A stretch of DNA of 64,000 nt. Origin: Candidatus Tectimicrobiota bacterium. GTDB taxonomy: Bacteria > JACPUC01. This document shows positions 26,522-34,632 of this stretch, in pieces. Numbering within the stretch: the stretch's first letter is position 1; the number at the start of each line of letters is the position of its first letter. The notes beneath the pieces were generated by a model, which had not been told where the DNA came from, did not search any database, and saw only the letters and a list, made by a program, of their open reading frames with translations. The DNA lies in the NCBI GenBank assembly GCA_016192455.1, contig JACPUC010000028.1:1-64000 (forward strand), written 5' to 3'. The translations under genes were made by a program, and so were the position numbers.

Positions 26522-27256
26522 CTACCGCGGAATCTCCAGGCGCCGGTAGGCATCGGCATACGGCAGGTTGCGCTCGCTGCCCACCTGCTCGGCACGCTCC
26601 CGCACGTACTTGCTGATCTCGCCGGCGCGCTCCGGGCCGATCTGGCTCTCGTGGCAGAGCAGCGCTCTCATCTTCAGACCGATGGTGTCGCTGATGTCGA
26701 TCCAGACGTTCGGCTTCTCGGTGCCGAAAAAGTAGACCTCGCGCGGGGTATGGGGGAGATACCCCAGCTCGATGAGGTGGGGGAAAAAGTGGGGGTTGCC
26801 GACGGCGGGGTAGAGGGCGTCGTAGAGCGCCACGGCCGCGGCGCGGTGATCGGGATGGAAGCGGTAGAAGCTGTCGAACGCCTGGTTGGCCGGATCGGCG
26901 GCCATCACCCGCGTCGGGCGGTAGCGCCGCATCACCTTCACCAGGTCTTCCTGCAGCTTCGGCGTGTTGGCCAGCTCGCCATCGGTATGGCCCAGGAAGA
27001 TCACATCCTTGGCGCCGACGGTCTGGGCCGCGGCGCGCTGCTCCTCCCGGCGGAGGTGGATGCGCTCGCTGATCGGCAGCTCCTCCTGGAAGCCCCGCTC
27101 GCCGTCGGTGCACACGACGTAGTAAACCTCGGCGCCCTGGCGCGCCCACAGGGCCACCGTGGCGGAGACGGAAAAGTCTAAATCGTCAGGGTGCGCGGCT
27201 ACCGCCAGAACCACCTCGTGGCCCTGCTCGCCGCTGTCCCTGCGGTCGAATCCCAT
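26522..27256 (-). CDS. PIG-L/LmbE-type deacetylase
   Basis: ATG 27256 follows GGAGAGAAG, giving 244 residues. The metal motif AHPDDLDF (H22, D24, D25) and a later HPDHRAAA histidine pair are the zinc ligands and base of the PIG-L family, which removes acetyl groups from N-acetylglucosamine conjugates. HTDGELANTPKLQEDLVKVM and RPTRVMAADP are typical of the core. It is the first gene of a minus-strand run with the UPF0173 hydrolase and hydratase. The substrate could be a sugar thiol or a small amide. Confidence 0.87.
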   Translation of the reverse strand: MGFDRRDSGEQGHEVVLAVAAHPDDLDFSVSATVALWARQGAEVYYVVCTDGERGFQEELPISERIHLRREEQRAAAQTVGAKDVIFLGHTDGELANTPKLQEDLVKVMRRYRPTRVMAADPANQAFDSFYRFHPDHRAAAVALYDALYPAVGNPHFFPHLIELGYLPHTPREVYFFGTEKPNVWIDISDTIGLKMRALLCHESQIGPERAGEISKYVRERAEQVGSERNLPYADAYRRLEIPR

Positions 27257-27556
27257 GGTTGCTTCTCTCCTTCGTATGGTTTCGAGGGCGCCGAGCACCC
27301 CCCCAGGTTGCCATGCGGTCTCCGTGCGATAACGCCTTCAATCGCAGCCCTCAGTATATGAAGAGCCTTGCGCGACTGTCAACGAAGCGTCAGGCGCTCC
27401 AAGATGCGGCGGAGAGAATGCGGTAGGCGGGCTCCGGATAGCTGTGGTAAAATAAGGGAACGGCGTAAATAGAAATACGTCTGTCTGGAAGCTCCGTTTC
27501 AGCAGAAGATTTCCGGGGTGGCTTATTCGAGCATATGGCGATGAGAAGGAGAATCC
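27257..27556. other. divergent intergenic region between PIG-L and nitrilase genes
   Basis: This AT-richer region between two divergent genes must contain promoters for both. A plus-strand extended -10 is listed separately. I do not see a convincing minus-strand promoter or an operator dyad. Confidence 0.5.
27445..27453 (+). promoter_or_regulatory. extended -10 element for the double nitrilase gene
   Basis: TGG followed by TAAAAT forms an extended -10 without a good -35. Transcription would start near 27460, leaving a leader of about 97 bases. Confidence 0.35.
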
Positions 27557-29263
27557 ATGGCAACGGTGAGAGTCGCCAGCGCACAGTTTTACTCCGGTGA
27601 TGACACCGAGGAGAACCTGAAGCTCTGCCAGGACTTTATCGAACGGGCCGCGGCCGGGGGCGCCCAGCTCGTCGTGCTGCCGGAGAACTCCAATCGCAAC
27701 CGCAGCTACGCCAACCCGGCGGAATGCTACCAGCACGCCGTCACCCTGCCGGGTCCTTTCTTCGATCCGATCATCGAGCAGGTGCGGCGTCTGAAGATGT
27801 ACCTGGTGATCAACACCGACCTCCGCGGCAGCCGCGCGCCGGAGGTGTTCATCACCTCGGTCCTCATCGGTCCCAAGGGGGTCATCGGCAGGCACCGCAA
27901 GCACATCCTGTGGGACTACGAGTACACTCTCTTCGTGCCCGGCGAGGAGGAGTGCCAGGTCTTCGACACCGAGCTGGGCCGCATCGGCATGCAGATTTGC
28001 GGCGACGGCATCCTGCCCGAGACGCCGCGCTGCCTGGCCCTGCTCGGGGCGCAGATGCTTTGCAACTCCCTGAACTCGCGCGGGCCGGACGAGAAGCGCC
28101 TGCACATCCCCTGCAGGGCGATTGAGAACCGCTGCTGGCACATCTCCTCCAACTCCGTCGGCAACCCCCTGCCCGAGGTTCCCTGGACGGGGGGCAGCCA
28201 GGTGGTGGCGCCCGACGGCAGCGTGCTCGTCTGCGCCAGCGAGACCGAGCCGGACCTCGTCTTCGCCGACATTGAACCGGAGCTGGCCGATGACAAGCGC
28301 TGCGCGGTGACGGACCACATCTTCGCCTGGCGGCGCCCGGACCTCTACCGCATCCTCGAGGAGCCGGTGGAGAGCCTGCCGGCCGCTCCCTTCTATGGCA
28401 AGCTCGCCGACGACGATCGCCCCGCGCCGGTGCGGGCCGCCGCCATGCAGCTCAGCCTCTACCACGACTACGGCTACACCCTGCGGCGCGCCGAGGGGCA
28501 GATCGCCTACGCCGGCTTCCGGGGCGCGCAACTTGGCGTCCTGCCGCAGCTCTTCCCCTTCGCGCCGGACGAACCCCAGCGCGATGCCGCCGGCTGCGCG
28601 CGGAAGTCGTGGGACATCCTGCCGCGCCTCCAGGGGAAGGTGCGCGAGGTGGGAATATGGCTCGCCACCAGTCTCGTTGAGGAAGAGAACGGCTCGTTCT
28701 TCCACACCGCCTACCTGCTGAGTCCGAGAGGCGAGATCGCCGGGCGCTATCGCAAGACGCACCTGAACTCGGGCGAGCAGCGCTGGGCGAGCGCGGGCGA
28801 CGACCTGCCGGTATTCCAGACGGAGATCGGCATCCTGGGGATCATCATCGGCGATGAAATCTGGGTGCCGGAGGTGGCCCGCTGCCTGGCGCTGAAGGGG
28901 TGCGAAATCTACCTCCATCCCTGCTCCTGGGCCACCGAGCAGGAGGCGCGGATTCTGGCGGTGCAGCGTGTGGAAGAGAACAAGGTGCACCTCGTCTCCG
29001 CCAACCGTCTTGACTCCCCGGCGCCCTGCGGCAGCCAGATCGTCATGCCCGACCTGCCCTTCCCCGGGCAGCCGATCGCCCTGCAGCGCTACCCGATGGC
29101 GTACATGTCGCGCTACGGCTTCGAAGAGGAGCTGATCCTCGACCTGGACCGCCGCGTCACGCACTCGAAGCTCATGGGCTTCCACCTCGACTGCCTGAAG
29201 AAGCGCATGCCGCACATCTACCACGTCATGTGCGCCGAGCAGACAGCGCCCGTGGCGCGGTAA
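27557..29263 (+). CDS. fused double-domain nitrilase-family hydrolase, second domain probably inactive
   Basis: The 568-residue protein is two carbon-nitrogen hydrolase domains in tandem (about 1-270 and 295-560). In domain 1 the catalytic triad is present: E43 (LPENS), K115 (RKH) and C148 (ICGD). In domain 2 the glutamate position is Q331 (LPQLF), the lysine K400 remains (RKTHL), and the cysteine aligned on the following PE is G432 (IIIGDE). So the second copy keeps the fold but should not hydrolyse C-N bonds. Single-domain members form dimers of the same interface, so this fusion probably makes an internal pseudo-dimer. The substrate, an amide or nitrile, is unknown. ATG follows AAGGAG. Confidence 0.88.
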   Translation: MATVRVASAQFYSGDDTEENLKLCQDFIERAAAGGAQLVVLPENSNRNRSYANPAECYQHAVTLPGPFFDPIIEQVRRLKMYLVINTDLRGSRAPEVFITSVLIGPKGVIGRHRKHILWDYEYTLFVPGEEECQVFDTELGRIGMQICGDGILPETPRCLALLGAQMLCNSLNSRGPDEKRLHIPCRAIENRCWHISSNSVGNPLPEVPWTGGSQVVAPDGSVLVCASETEPDLVFADIEPELADDKRCAVTDHIFAWRRPDLYRILEEPVESLPAAPFYGKLADDDRPAPVRAAAMQLSLYHDYGYTLRRAEGQIAYAGFRGAQLGVLPQLFPFAPDEPQRDAAGCARKSWDILPRLQGKVREVGIWLATSLVEEENGSFFHTAYLLSPRGEIAGRYRKTHLNSGEQRWASAGDDLPVFQTEIGILGIIIGDEIWVPEVARCLALKGCEIYLHPCSWATEQEARILAVQRVEENKVHLVSANRLDSPAPCGSQIVMPDLPFPGQPIALQRYPMAYMSRYGFEEELILDLDRRVTHSKLMGFHLDCLKKRMPHIYHVMCAEQTAPVAR

Positions 29264-29338
29264 GCAGGTGAGTCCGCCAGGGAGGCAGGGAGGAAGTGGC
29301 GCGGCCCGCTGCCCTGCCGCTTCCCTGCCGGCGCCCCC

Positions 29339-30721
29339 ATGGAAGTCTCAGCGATGCAGCCTTCCTGCCCTCTGCTCGGCCACCTCCACGATCAGCTTCA
29401 GGCAGCGGGCGCCGGGGCAAGCCGCCGATGCTTGCTCTTGGCGCTGGCTGCTCTGCTCGTTGCAGGTCTCCTCTCTCCCCGCCTCATTGCAGACGTAGCG
29501 CCGCAGGAAGTCTCGGTCCAGCAATTCCTGGAGAAGCACTGGCAGCGCCCGCTGCGGCCGCAGGGCGAGCCTCCCGCGGAGTACACGCCGCTGGAGACCT
29601 CCTTGCTGCCGAAGGACTGCGGCGCCTGCCACCCCGTGCAGTACCGTGATTGGCAGACCTCCCTGCACAGCAAGAGCATGGGACCCGGAGTCGCGGGGCA
29701 GATCATCGACATGCTGCCCGATGATCCCGAGCAGGCGACACTCTGCCTGAGCTGCCATGCGCCCCTCGCGGAGCAGAACGCCCACCGCCGCGCGCCTGCC
29801 TCCGGCGCGGCCGCGACGTTCGTTCCGAACCCGTCGTTCAACGCCGAGCTGCAGCGGCACGGCATGCTGTGCGCCGCCTGCCACGCGCGGCAGCGGCGCG
29901 TCTCTGGCCCGCCCCGTCGGCCGGGGCTGGCGCCGCCGCCGGGCGGGCGGCCGGTGCACGGCGGCGTGCAGCGCACCCCGGCGTTCCGTGACTCGGGGTT
30001 CTGCAAAAGTTGCCACCAGTTTGAGGCGGACGGCTACGCCCTCAACGGCAAGCTGCTCGAGAACACGTACAACGAGTGGGCGGCCGGGCCTGACGCCGGG
30101 GAGGGAAAAGAGTGCCAGGACTGCCACATGCCGGATCGCCGCCACCTCTGGCGCGGCATCCACGATGAGGAGATGGTGCGCCAGGCCATCACCGTCACCG
30201 TCACCCCCGCGCAGCCCAGCTACAGACCGGGCGACACCGTGCGGGCCACGATCGCGGTGCGCAACAGCGGCGCCGGGCACTACTTCCCAACCTATGTCAC
30301 CCCCAAGGTGTTCGTGCGCGCCAAGCTTGTCGGAGCGGACAATCAAACACTCGAAGGGACGGAGCAGGTTGCGACGATTGGCCGCGAGGTAAGCCTCGAC
30401 CTCTCCCGCGAGGTCTACGACACGCGCATTCCGCCGCGGCAAGAGATGAGGTTCACCTATGCCGCGAAGCTTCCTGCCGCGCCCCTCGCGCCAGACCCCG
30501 CCGGGGCCAGCAGAACCCTGTCCGCCATGTCGGCGGAGGCTGGCCCGGCGACGTTGCAGGTGCGCGTCGTCGTTGAGCCGGATCACTTTTACGAGCGTTT
30601 CTTCATCTCTATCCTTGCGCAGAACGGCGCCTTGAAGGGACGAGCGATGCTGCAGCAGGCGCTCGAGGCGGCCCGCTCAGCGCGATTCACGGTCTTTGCG
30701 CAGGATATCCCAGTCTCGTAG
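29339..30721 (+). CDS. five-heme cytochrome c
   Basis: The 460-residue exported protein has five CxxCH motifs: CGACH, CLSCH, CAACH, CKSCH and CQDCH, all between about residues 95 and 265. The N-terminal hydrophobic stretch (CLLLALAALLVAGLLSP, about 31-47) is a signal or anchor. The C-terminal 190 residues (VTVTPAQPSYRPGDTVRATI) look like a beta-sandwich without hemes. Order and spacing resemble cytochrome c554-type multiheme proteins. It should carry electrons in the periplasm. It lies 75 bases downstream of the nitrilase on the same strand, but a functional link is not evident. Confidence 0.83.
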   Translation: MEVSAMQPSCPLLGHLHDQLQAAGAGASRRCLLLALAALLVAGLLSPRLIADVAPQEVSVQQFLEKHWQRPLRPQGEPPAEYTPLETSLLPKDCGACHPVQYRDWQTSLHSKSMGPGVAGQIIDMLPDDPEQATLCLSCHAPLAEQNAHRRAPASGAAATFVPNPSFNAELQRHGMLCAACHARQRRVSGPPRRPGLAPPPGGRPVHGGVQRTPAFRDSGFCKSCHQFEADGYALNGKLLENTYNEWAAGPDAGEGKECQDCHMPDRRHLWRGIHDEEMVRQAITVTVTPAQPSYRPGDTVRATIAVRNSGAGHYFPTYVTPKVFVRAKLVGADNQTLEGTEQVATIGREVSLDLSREVYDTRIPPRQEMRFTYAAKLPAAPLAPDPAGASRTLSAMSAEAGPATLQVRVVVEPDHFYERFFISILAQNGALKGRAMLQQALEAARSARFTVFAQDIPVS

Positions 30722-30876
30722 CGCCTCCCTTTCCTCCCCTCCACGCGGGACGTGACGGCGCCCGACCAGCAACGCTTCATCCCCCGCGACGGCTTGCCGC
30801 GGCGGCCTGCGGCGGGGAACGCGCCTGCCCGAGCATGGGGCATGGGCGAACGGCGCGCTCGAGGGGCGAGCGCCTC

Positions 30877-31380
30877 GTGACCGCGCCCCAGGAAGCGCCT
30901 CCCATCATGGCTCCAGCCCAGCGCCATTTCCACAGCAGATCGCCCGCCGAGACCTTACGGCTGGGGGCGGAGCTTGGCCGCCGCCTCCCTCCCGGCAGCT
31001 TCGTCGGTCTGCGCGGCGACCTCGGCAGCGGCAAGACGACCTTCTGCCAGGGGCTGGCGATCGGGCTGGGGGTGCAGGACCCCGCGGCCGTGCACAGCCC
31101 GAGCTTCACCCTCGTCAATCTCTACGAAGGCCCCGTGCCCCTTGCTCACCTCGACTTCTACCGCTTGAGCAGCAGCGATGAGCTGGAAACCATCGGCTGG
31201 CGAGACCTGTTCGACGATCAGACCGTCATCGTCGTTGAGTGGGTGGAGAAGATCCTCGCTGCCGTTCCGCCTTCCTGGCTGGAGGTGACGCTGAACTTCG
31301 GGGAGGGGGATGAGCGCCACATCCGCTACACGCCGCACGGCAGCGCCTCCGCTGCCTGGCTGCCGCCGGACGAACGGTGA
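30877..31380 (+). CDS. tsaE: tRNA threonylcarbamoyladenosine biosynthesis ATPase TsaE
   Basis: TsaE is the small ATPase that drives the TsaB-TsaD complex in making t6A37 in tRNA. The product has Walker A GDLGSGKTTF, HSPSFTLVNLYEG, HLDFYRLSS and ETIGWRDLFDD, and the late VVEWVEK, all characteristic. I use GTG 30877, with GAGGGG upstream; an internal ATG at 30907 would give 157 residues and is equally possible. No tsaB or tsaD is in the window. The lpt promoter lies downstream. Confidence 0.92.
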   Translation: MTAPQEAPPIMAPAQRHFHSRSPAETLRLGAELGRRLPPGSFVGLRGDLGSGKTTFCQGLAIGLGVQDPAAVHSPSFTLVNLYEGPVPLAHLDFYRLSSSDELETIGWRDLFDDQTVIVVEWVEKILAAVPPSWLEVTLNFGEGDERHIRYTPHGSASAAWLPPDER

Positions 31381-31542
31381 AGGAGAGGGGTTGATCGACC
31401 GCCGGCGGCCAGGCTCTCCCTCCTCCCCTTGTCCGACCCCCATTCGCACCCCGGCCGCACCGTAAGGGAGGCCCTGCCTGAGAGGAAAACGCCACGCATC
31501 TCCTCCCCAGGGCTGGCGGGTGGGGAGGAGGAATTTTGAACC

Positions 31543-31571
31543 TTTACAGTTCACCCATGAAGTGGCATAAT
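31543..31571 (+). promoter_or_regulatory. sigma-70-type promoter for the lptC-lptA-lptB-rpoN region
   Basis: TTTACA (31543-31548) and CATAAT (31566-31571) are separated by 17 bases, and TGG before the -10 makes it an extended element. Each hexamer matches five of six consensus bases. It is 63 bases upstream of the lptC GTG. Confidence 0.65.
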
Positions 31572-31633
31572 GTTTGCTAACAAGTTTGGGGCTGCGTGGC
31601 CAAACCCCGGCTCAGGTGAGGTAGCGATCCCTC

Positions 31634-32380
31634 GTGCACCGATCGAGAACGCTTCGCGCCGCACTCCTCCTCTTCATGGCGGGGCTGCTTGCCGCCAGCG
31701 GCTTCTTCCTCTACACGAACACGACCGAGACGGATGTGACGCCGGACCCCGACCTCCTCAAGCCGGTTGAGAAGGGGATGGACCTGCGGATGGGCGGCAT
31801 CCAGCTCGTGGAGAACCGAGAAGGCCGGCGCCTCTGGAGCCTGGAGGCGCGGAGCGCCGAGAACCGTGTTGGGGAGCCGACCATCGCTCTGCATGATCTC
31901 ACTATTCACTTCTACAGTGAGCGGACGCAGGGTGTTCCCGTGGTCATGACTGCCGATGAAGGCATCTTCAACCGGGCCAGCCACGATCTCACCGTGTGGG
32001 GCAACGTGCTGGTCCAGAAGCGCGACAGTCAATCCGACTTCCGCACCATGGAGATGACCTGGGTAGCAAAAACCGATCGCATCGAGACCACCAAGCCTGT
32101 TTCCATCCGGACGCCGCGCTATACGGTCGATGCCTTGGGCCTCTCCTCCACGACCGACCTTGAGACGGTGGAGCTGAAGGAGCAGGTGCGGGCCGTTTTT
32201 TTCGCCCTTGACACGACGGAACGCGCGGCCGCGCTGCAGGGCGAGGGCCCACCTCTCGCCACCAAGGGTGCCACGCCGCAGGGTTTGCCCGCGGCGTCGA
32301 ACGGCGGCGGCTCAAGCCATCGCGCCAGCCCCAGCCCGAGCGACGGCCGTGCTCGTACCCCTGGCAGGGAGAAGCTATGA
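31634..32380 (+). CDS. lptC: LPS export ABC transporter periplasmic protein LptC
   Basis: LptC is the inner-membrane-anchored bridge component that receives lipopolysaccharide from LptBFG. The 248-residue product starts at GTG 31634 behind GGTGAGG. One N-terminal helix (LRAALLLFMAGLLAASGFFL) anchors it, followed by the beta-jellyroll (DLRMGGIQLVENREGRRLWS, then ARSAENRVGEPTIALHDLTI). A C-terminal serine/glycine-rich tail of about 60 residues is longer than usual. Its stop overlaps the lptA start (ATGA). Confidence 0.88.
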   Translation: MHRSRTLRAALLLFMAGLLAASGFFLYTNTTETDVTPDPDLLKPVEKGMDLRMGGIQLVENREGRRLWSLEARSAENRVGEPTIALHDLTIHFYSERTQGVPVVMTADEGIFNRASHDLTVWGNVLVQKRDSQSDFRTMEMTWVAKTDRIETTKPVSIRTPRYTVDALGLSSTTDLETVELKEQVRAVFFALDTTERAAALQGEGPPLATKGATPQGLPAASNGGGSSHRASPSPSDGRARTPGREKL

Positions 32381-32994
32381 GGTATGCTTGCGCTCAGTTC
32401 CAGGTCGTCATGCGCCGCGCCGCCGCAGCCGCTGGCGCGCGGCGTGTGGGATCTCTGGTCGTGCTCCTTGTCGGCCTCGGCATGCTCCTCTTGCCTTGCA
32501 GCGCCGCGCAGGCGCAGCAGAAACAACAAGGCGAGGCCGCGCAGCAACGGGTTCCTATCAATGTCACCTCGGATCGCATGGAAGTGAACAACCGCGCTAA
32601 TTCCATTACATTTCTTGGTAATGTCATCGTCACGCGCGAAGACATGAGGATGACGGCGGATCAGCTCGTGGTGCAGAACGAGCAGCAGACGAACCAATTG
32701 CAGAGCATCACCGCGACGGGGAACGTGACGATCACGCAGGGAGAACGCCGGGCTACGGGGAAGGAGGCATTCTTCATCGAGCGGGAGGAGAAGATCATTT
32801 TGAAAGGGAACGCGCGCGCTACCGAGGGGGAGAACATCATCACCGGCGAGGAGATGACGCTCTTTCTCCGCACCAATCGCACCATCATTACGGGCACACC
32901 GCAGCGGCGCGTGCACGTCGTCTTCCACCCCAAGTCGCAGTCAATGAAGAAGCTCGGTACCCCAGACGGAAAACAGCCGTCGGAGAAGCGCTAG
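32377..32994 (+). CDS. lptA: lipopolysaccharide transport protein LptA
   Basis: LptA forms the periplasmic beta-strand bridge for lipopolysaccharide. The 205-residue product has a signal peptide (VVLLVGLGMLLLPCSAAQAQ) and the OstA-like repeat domain with INVTSDRMEVNN, ITFLGNVIVTREDMRMTADQ and GNVTITQGERRATGKEA. The start overlaps lptC by four bases. LptB is separated from it by a 570-base gap, which is unusual for this operon. Confidence 0.9.
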   Translation: MRYACAQFQVVMRRAAAAAGARRVGSLVVLLVGLGMLLLPCSAAQAQQKQQGEAAQQRVPINVTSDRMEVNNRANSITFLGNVIVTREDMRMTADQLVVQNEQQTNQLQSITATGNVTITQGERRATGKEAFFIEREEKIILKGNARATEGENIITGEEMTLFLRTNRTIITGTPQRRVHVVFHPKSQSMKKLGTPDGKQPSEKR

Positions 32995-33564
32995 CGTCGC
33001 GTCCCACAAGTTCCTGATAAATTCGGTGCAGTACTCGTGGCAGTGGGAGAGGGATTTCTTGTGGAGGACCCTTGCTCGCCTCCCTGCCTCTCGCCCAGCG
33101 GGGCAGGCAGGCGCCCCCAGTCCCTTTTGTAGGTGCGATTCGCGAACCGCCCTGACGATCACGGGTGCGCGAGGGGACGTGGTTCCCTCCATGAGACCCT
33201 CCCGAGCTTGGCAACGATAGCGCCAATCAGGTGAACGAAGTTAGGGGACGCCAGAGGAGGGAGGGGTCACGGGCGGCCGCCCGCTCGCTCGCGCCAACCC
33301 CCTTCGGAATGCCGCCAACAGCACCGCCGCGCCCTTCCTCCCATAAGGGTCGGCACGGCGCGGTGGAGCCATCAGCGGCCGGCGCCGCGACAGGGGCGAG
33401 GCGTTGCCGGAGGGTGCAGATTCTTCTTCTTCCGCTGCGGTCCTGGTGGGGGCGTGGAACCGCGGAGGGGCTGGAGGCCGTGTTGTTGACGCAAGTCCGA
33501 TGTAGCCGCCGCGACAGGGGCAGGTCCCCCCTGCGCTGTCGGGATGTGGTGAGGATACAGCATC
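32995..33564. other. unusually long spacer inside the lpt cluster
   Basis: This region holds copy B of the extended repeat (33054-33190) and then about 370 bases with no convincing gene. Arginine/proline-rich frames on both strands are considered chance. Confidence 0.5.
33054..33190 (-). repeat. extended intergenic repeat, copy B (palindrome at 33129-33156)
   Basis: In inverted orientation relative to copy A it has the same ATTTCTTGTGG...GACCCTTGCTC block, a degenerate palindrome (GTAGGTGCGATTCG/CGAACCGCCCTGAC) and then a GGGTGCGCGAGGGG block. About 35 extra bases (GGCAGGCAGGCGCC-rich) are inserted between block and palindrome. Confidence 0.7.
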
Positions 33565-34608
33565 GTGCAAGGCTTGCTGGCGATTGAGCTGGTGAAATCG
33601 TACCGCAAGCGGCGCGTCGTGAACCGCGTCAGCCTCAGCGTGCGCGAAGGGGAGATCGTCGGCCTGCTGGGGCCGAACGGGGCGGGCAAGACGACGGTGT
33701 TCTCGATGGTGGTGGGGCTGGAGCGGCCGGAGTCTGGTCGCATCTTCCTGCAAGGGCAGGACGTGACCCACCTCCCCATGTCGGAGCGGGCGCGGCGTGG
33801 TATCGGCTACCTGCCGCAGGAGCCTTCGATCTTCCGCAAGCTGACGGTCTACGAGAACCTCATGGCGGTGCTGGAGATGACCGCCCTGTCGCGGTTGGAG
33901 CAGCAGCGCAAAGCGGAAGCGCTCATGGAAGAGCTCGACTTGGCGGGGCTGCGCGGCGCCTACGGCTATGCGCTCTCCGGCGGCGAGCGGCGGCGCGTTG
34001 AGATTTGCCGCGCCCTGGCTACCTCGCCGGCCTTCATCCTCCTGGACGAGCCCTTCTCCGGCATCGATCCCATCGCCGTCCAGGAGCTGCAACGCATTCT
34101 CGGCGAGCAACGCCGCAAACGCATCGGCCTCCTGATTACGGACCATAACGTCCACGAAACGTTGGCAGTAACCGACCGAGCCTATATTATTAGCGAAGGA
34201 AACATCCTCGTCAGCGGGACGCCGGGCGAGGTTGCGGCAAGCGAGAAGGCGCGTCGCATCTACTTCGGCGAGAAGTTTCAGATGCCAGCCGCGGGGCACG
34301 CCGGCCAGCCAGGCCTGCCGCACGAGCTGGGGGCTGAAGCGCTTTTCGAGCAGACACTCCTGAAGCTGCTGCATGGCCAAGAGGAGATCACCGTCGCCGC
34401 GCAGGAGATCATCCGCGTCGCCGAAGAGCTTGGCGGCCAGCGGGACTTCCTCACCGAGACCTGGATCCAGGAGCAGATGGTGAAACGCGGTCTGGTGGGC
34501 AACCATGGGGGCGGCGTGTACCGCAAGTACGTGGCCCGAGCGGGTCGCCGCACGAGCATCCCCCACTATCGTGTCCGTAGGAGCTCGCTGAAGCAGCCTG
34601 CCGTGTGA
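33565..34608 (+). CDS. lptB: LPS export ABC ATPase LptB with C-terminal extension
   Basis: LptB powers lipopolysaccharide extraction from the inner membrane. The ATPase domain (1-240) has Walker A GPNGAGKTT (36-44), signature LSGGE (137-141), Walker B FILLDEP (157-163) and H-loop H194. Ordinary LptB proteins end at the RRIYFGEKF segment (residues 230-238). Here about 107 further residues follow (EALFEQTLLKLLHGQEEITV, then TETWIQEQMVKRGLVGNHGG), mostly helical and charged, with no domain I recognise. The start is GTG 33565. rpoN follows after 24 bases. The assignment of the ATPase part is secure and the role of the extension unknown. Confidence 0.92.
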   Translation: MQGLLAIELVKSYRKRRVVNRVSLSVREGEIVGLLGPNGAGKTTVFSMVVGLERPESGRIFLQGQDVTHLPMSERARRGIGYLPQEPSIFRKLTVYENLMAVLEMTALSRLEQQRKAEALMEELDLAGLRGAYGYALSGGERRRVEICRALATSPAFILLDEPFSGIDPIAVQELQRILGEQRRKRIGLLITDHNVHETLAVTDRAYIISEGNILVSGTPGEVAASEKARRIYFGEKFQMPAAGHAGQPGLPHELGAEALFEQTLLKLLHGQEEITVAAQEIIRVAEELGGQRDFLTETWIQEQMVKRGLVGNHGGGVYRKYVARAGRRTSIPHYRVRRSSLKQPAV

Positions 34609-34632
34609 GAAGCCGAACGAGCGAGGGTCGGG

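Noticed and set aside
27338-29224. A 628-residue open frame antisense to the nitrilase gene
   Set aside because: The long antisense frame follows from high third-position GC in the true gene; its sequence lacks recognisable domains.
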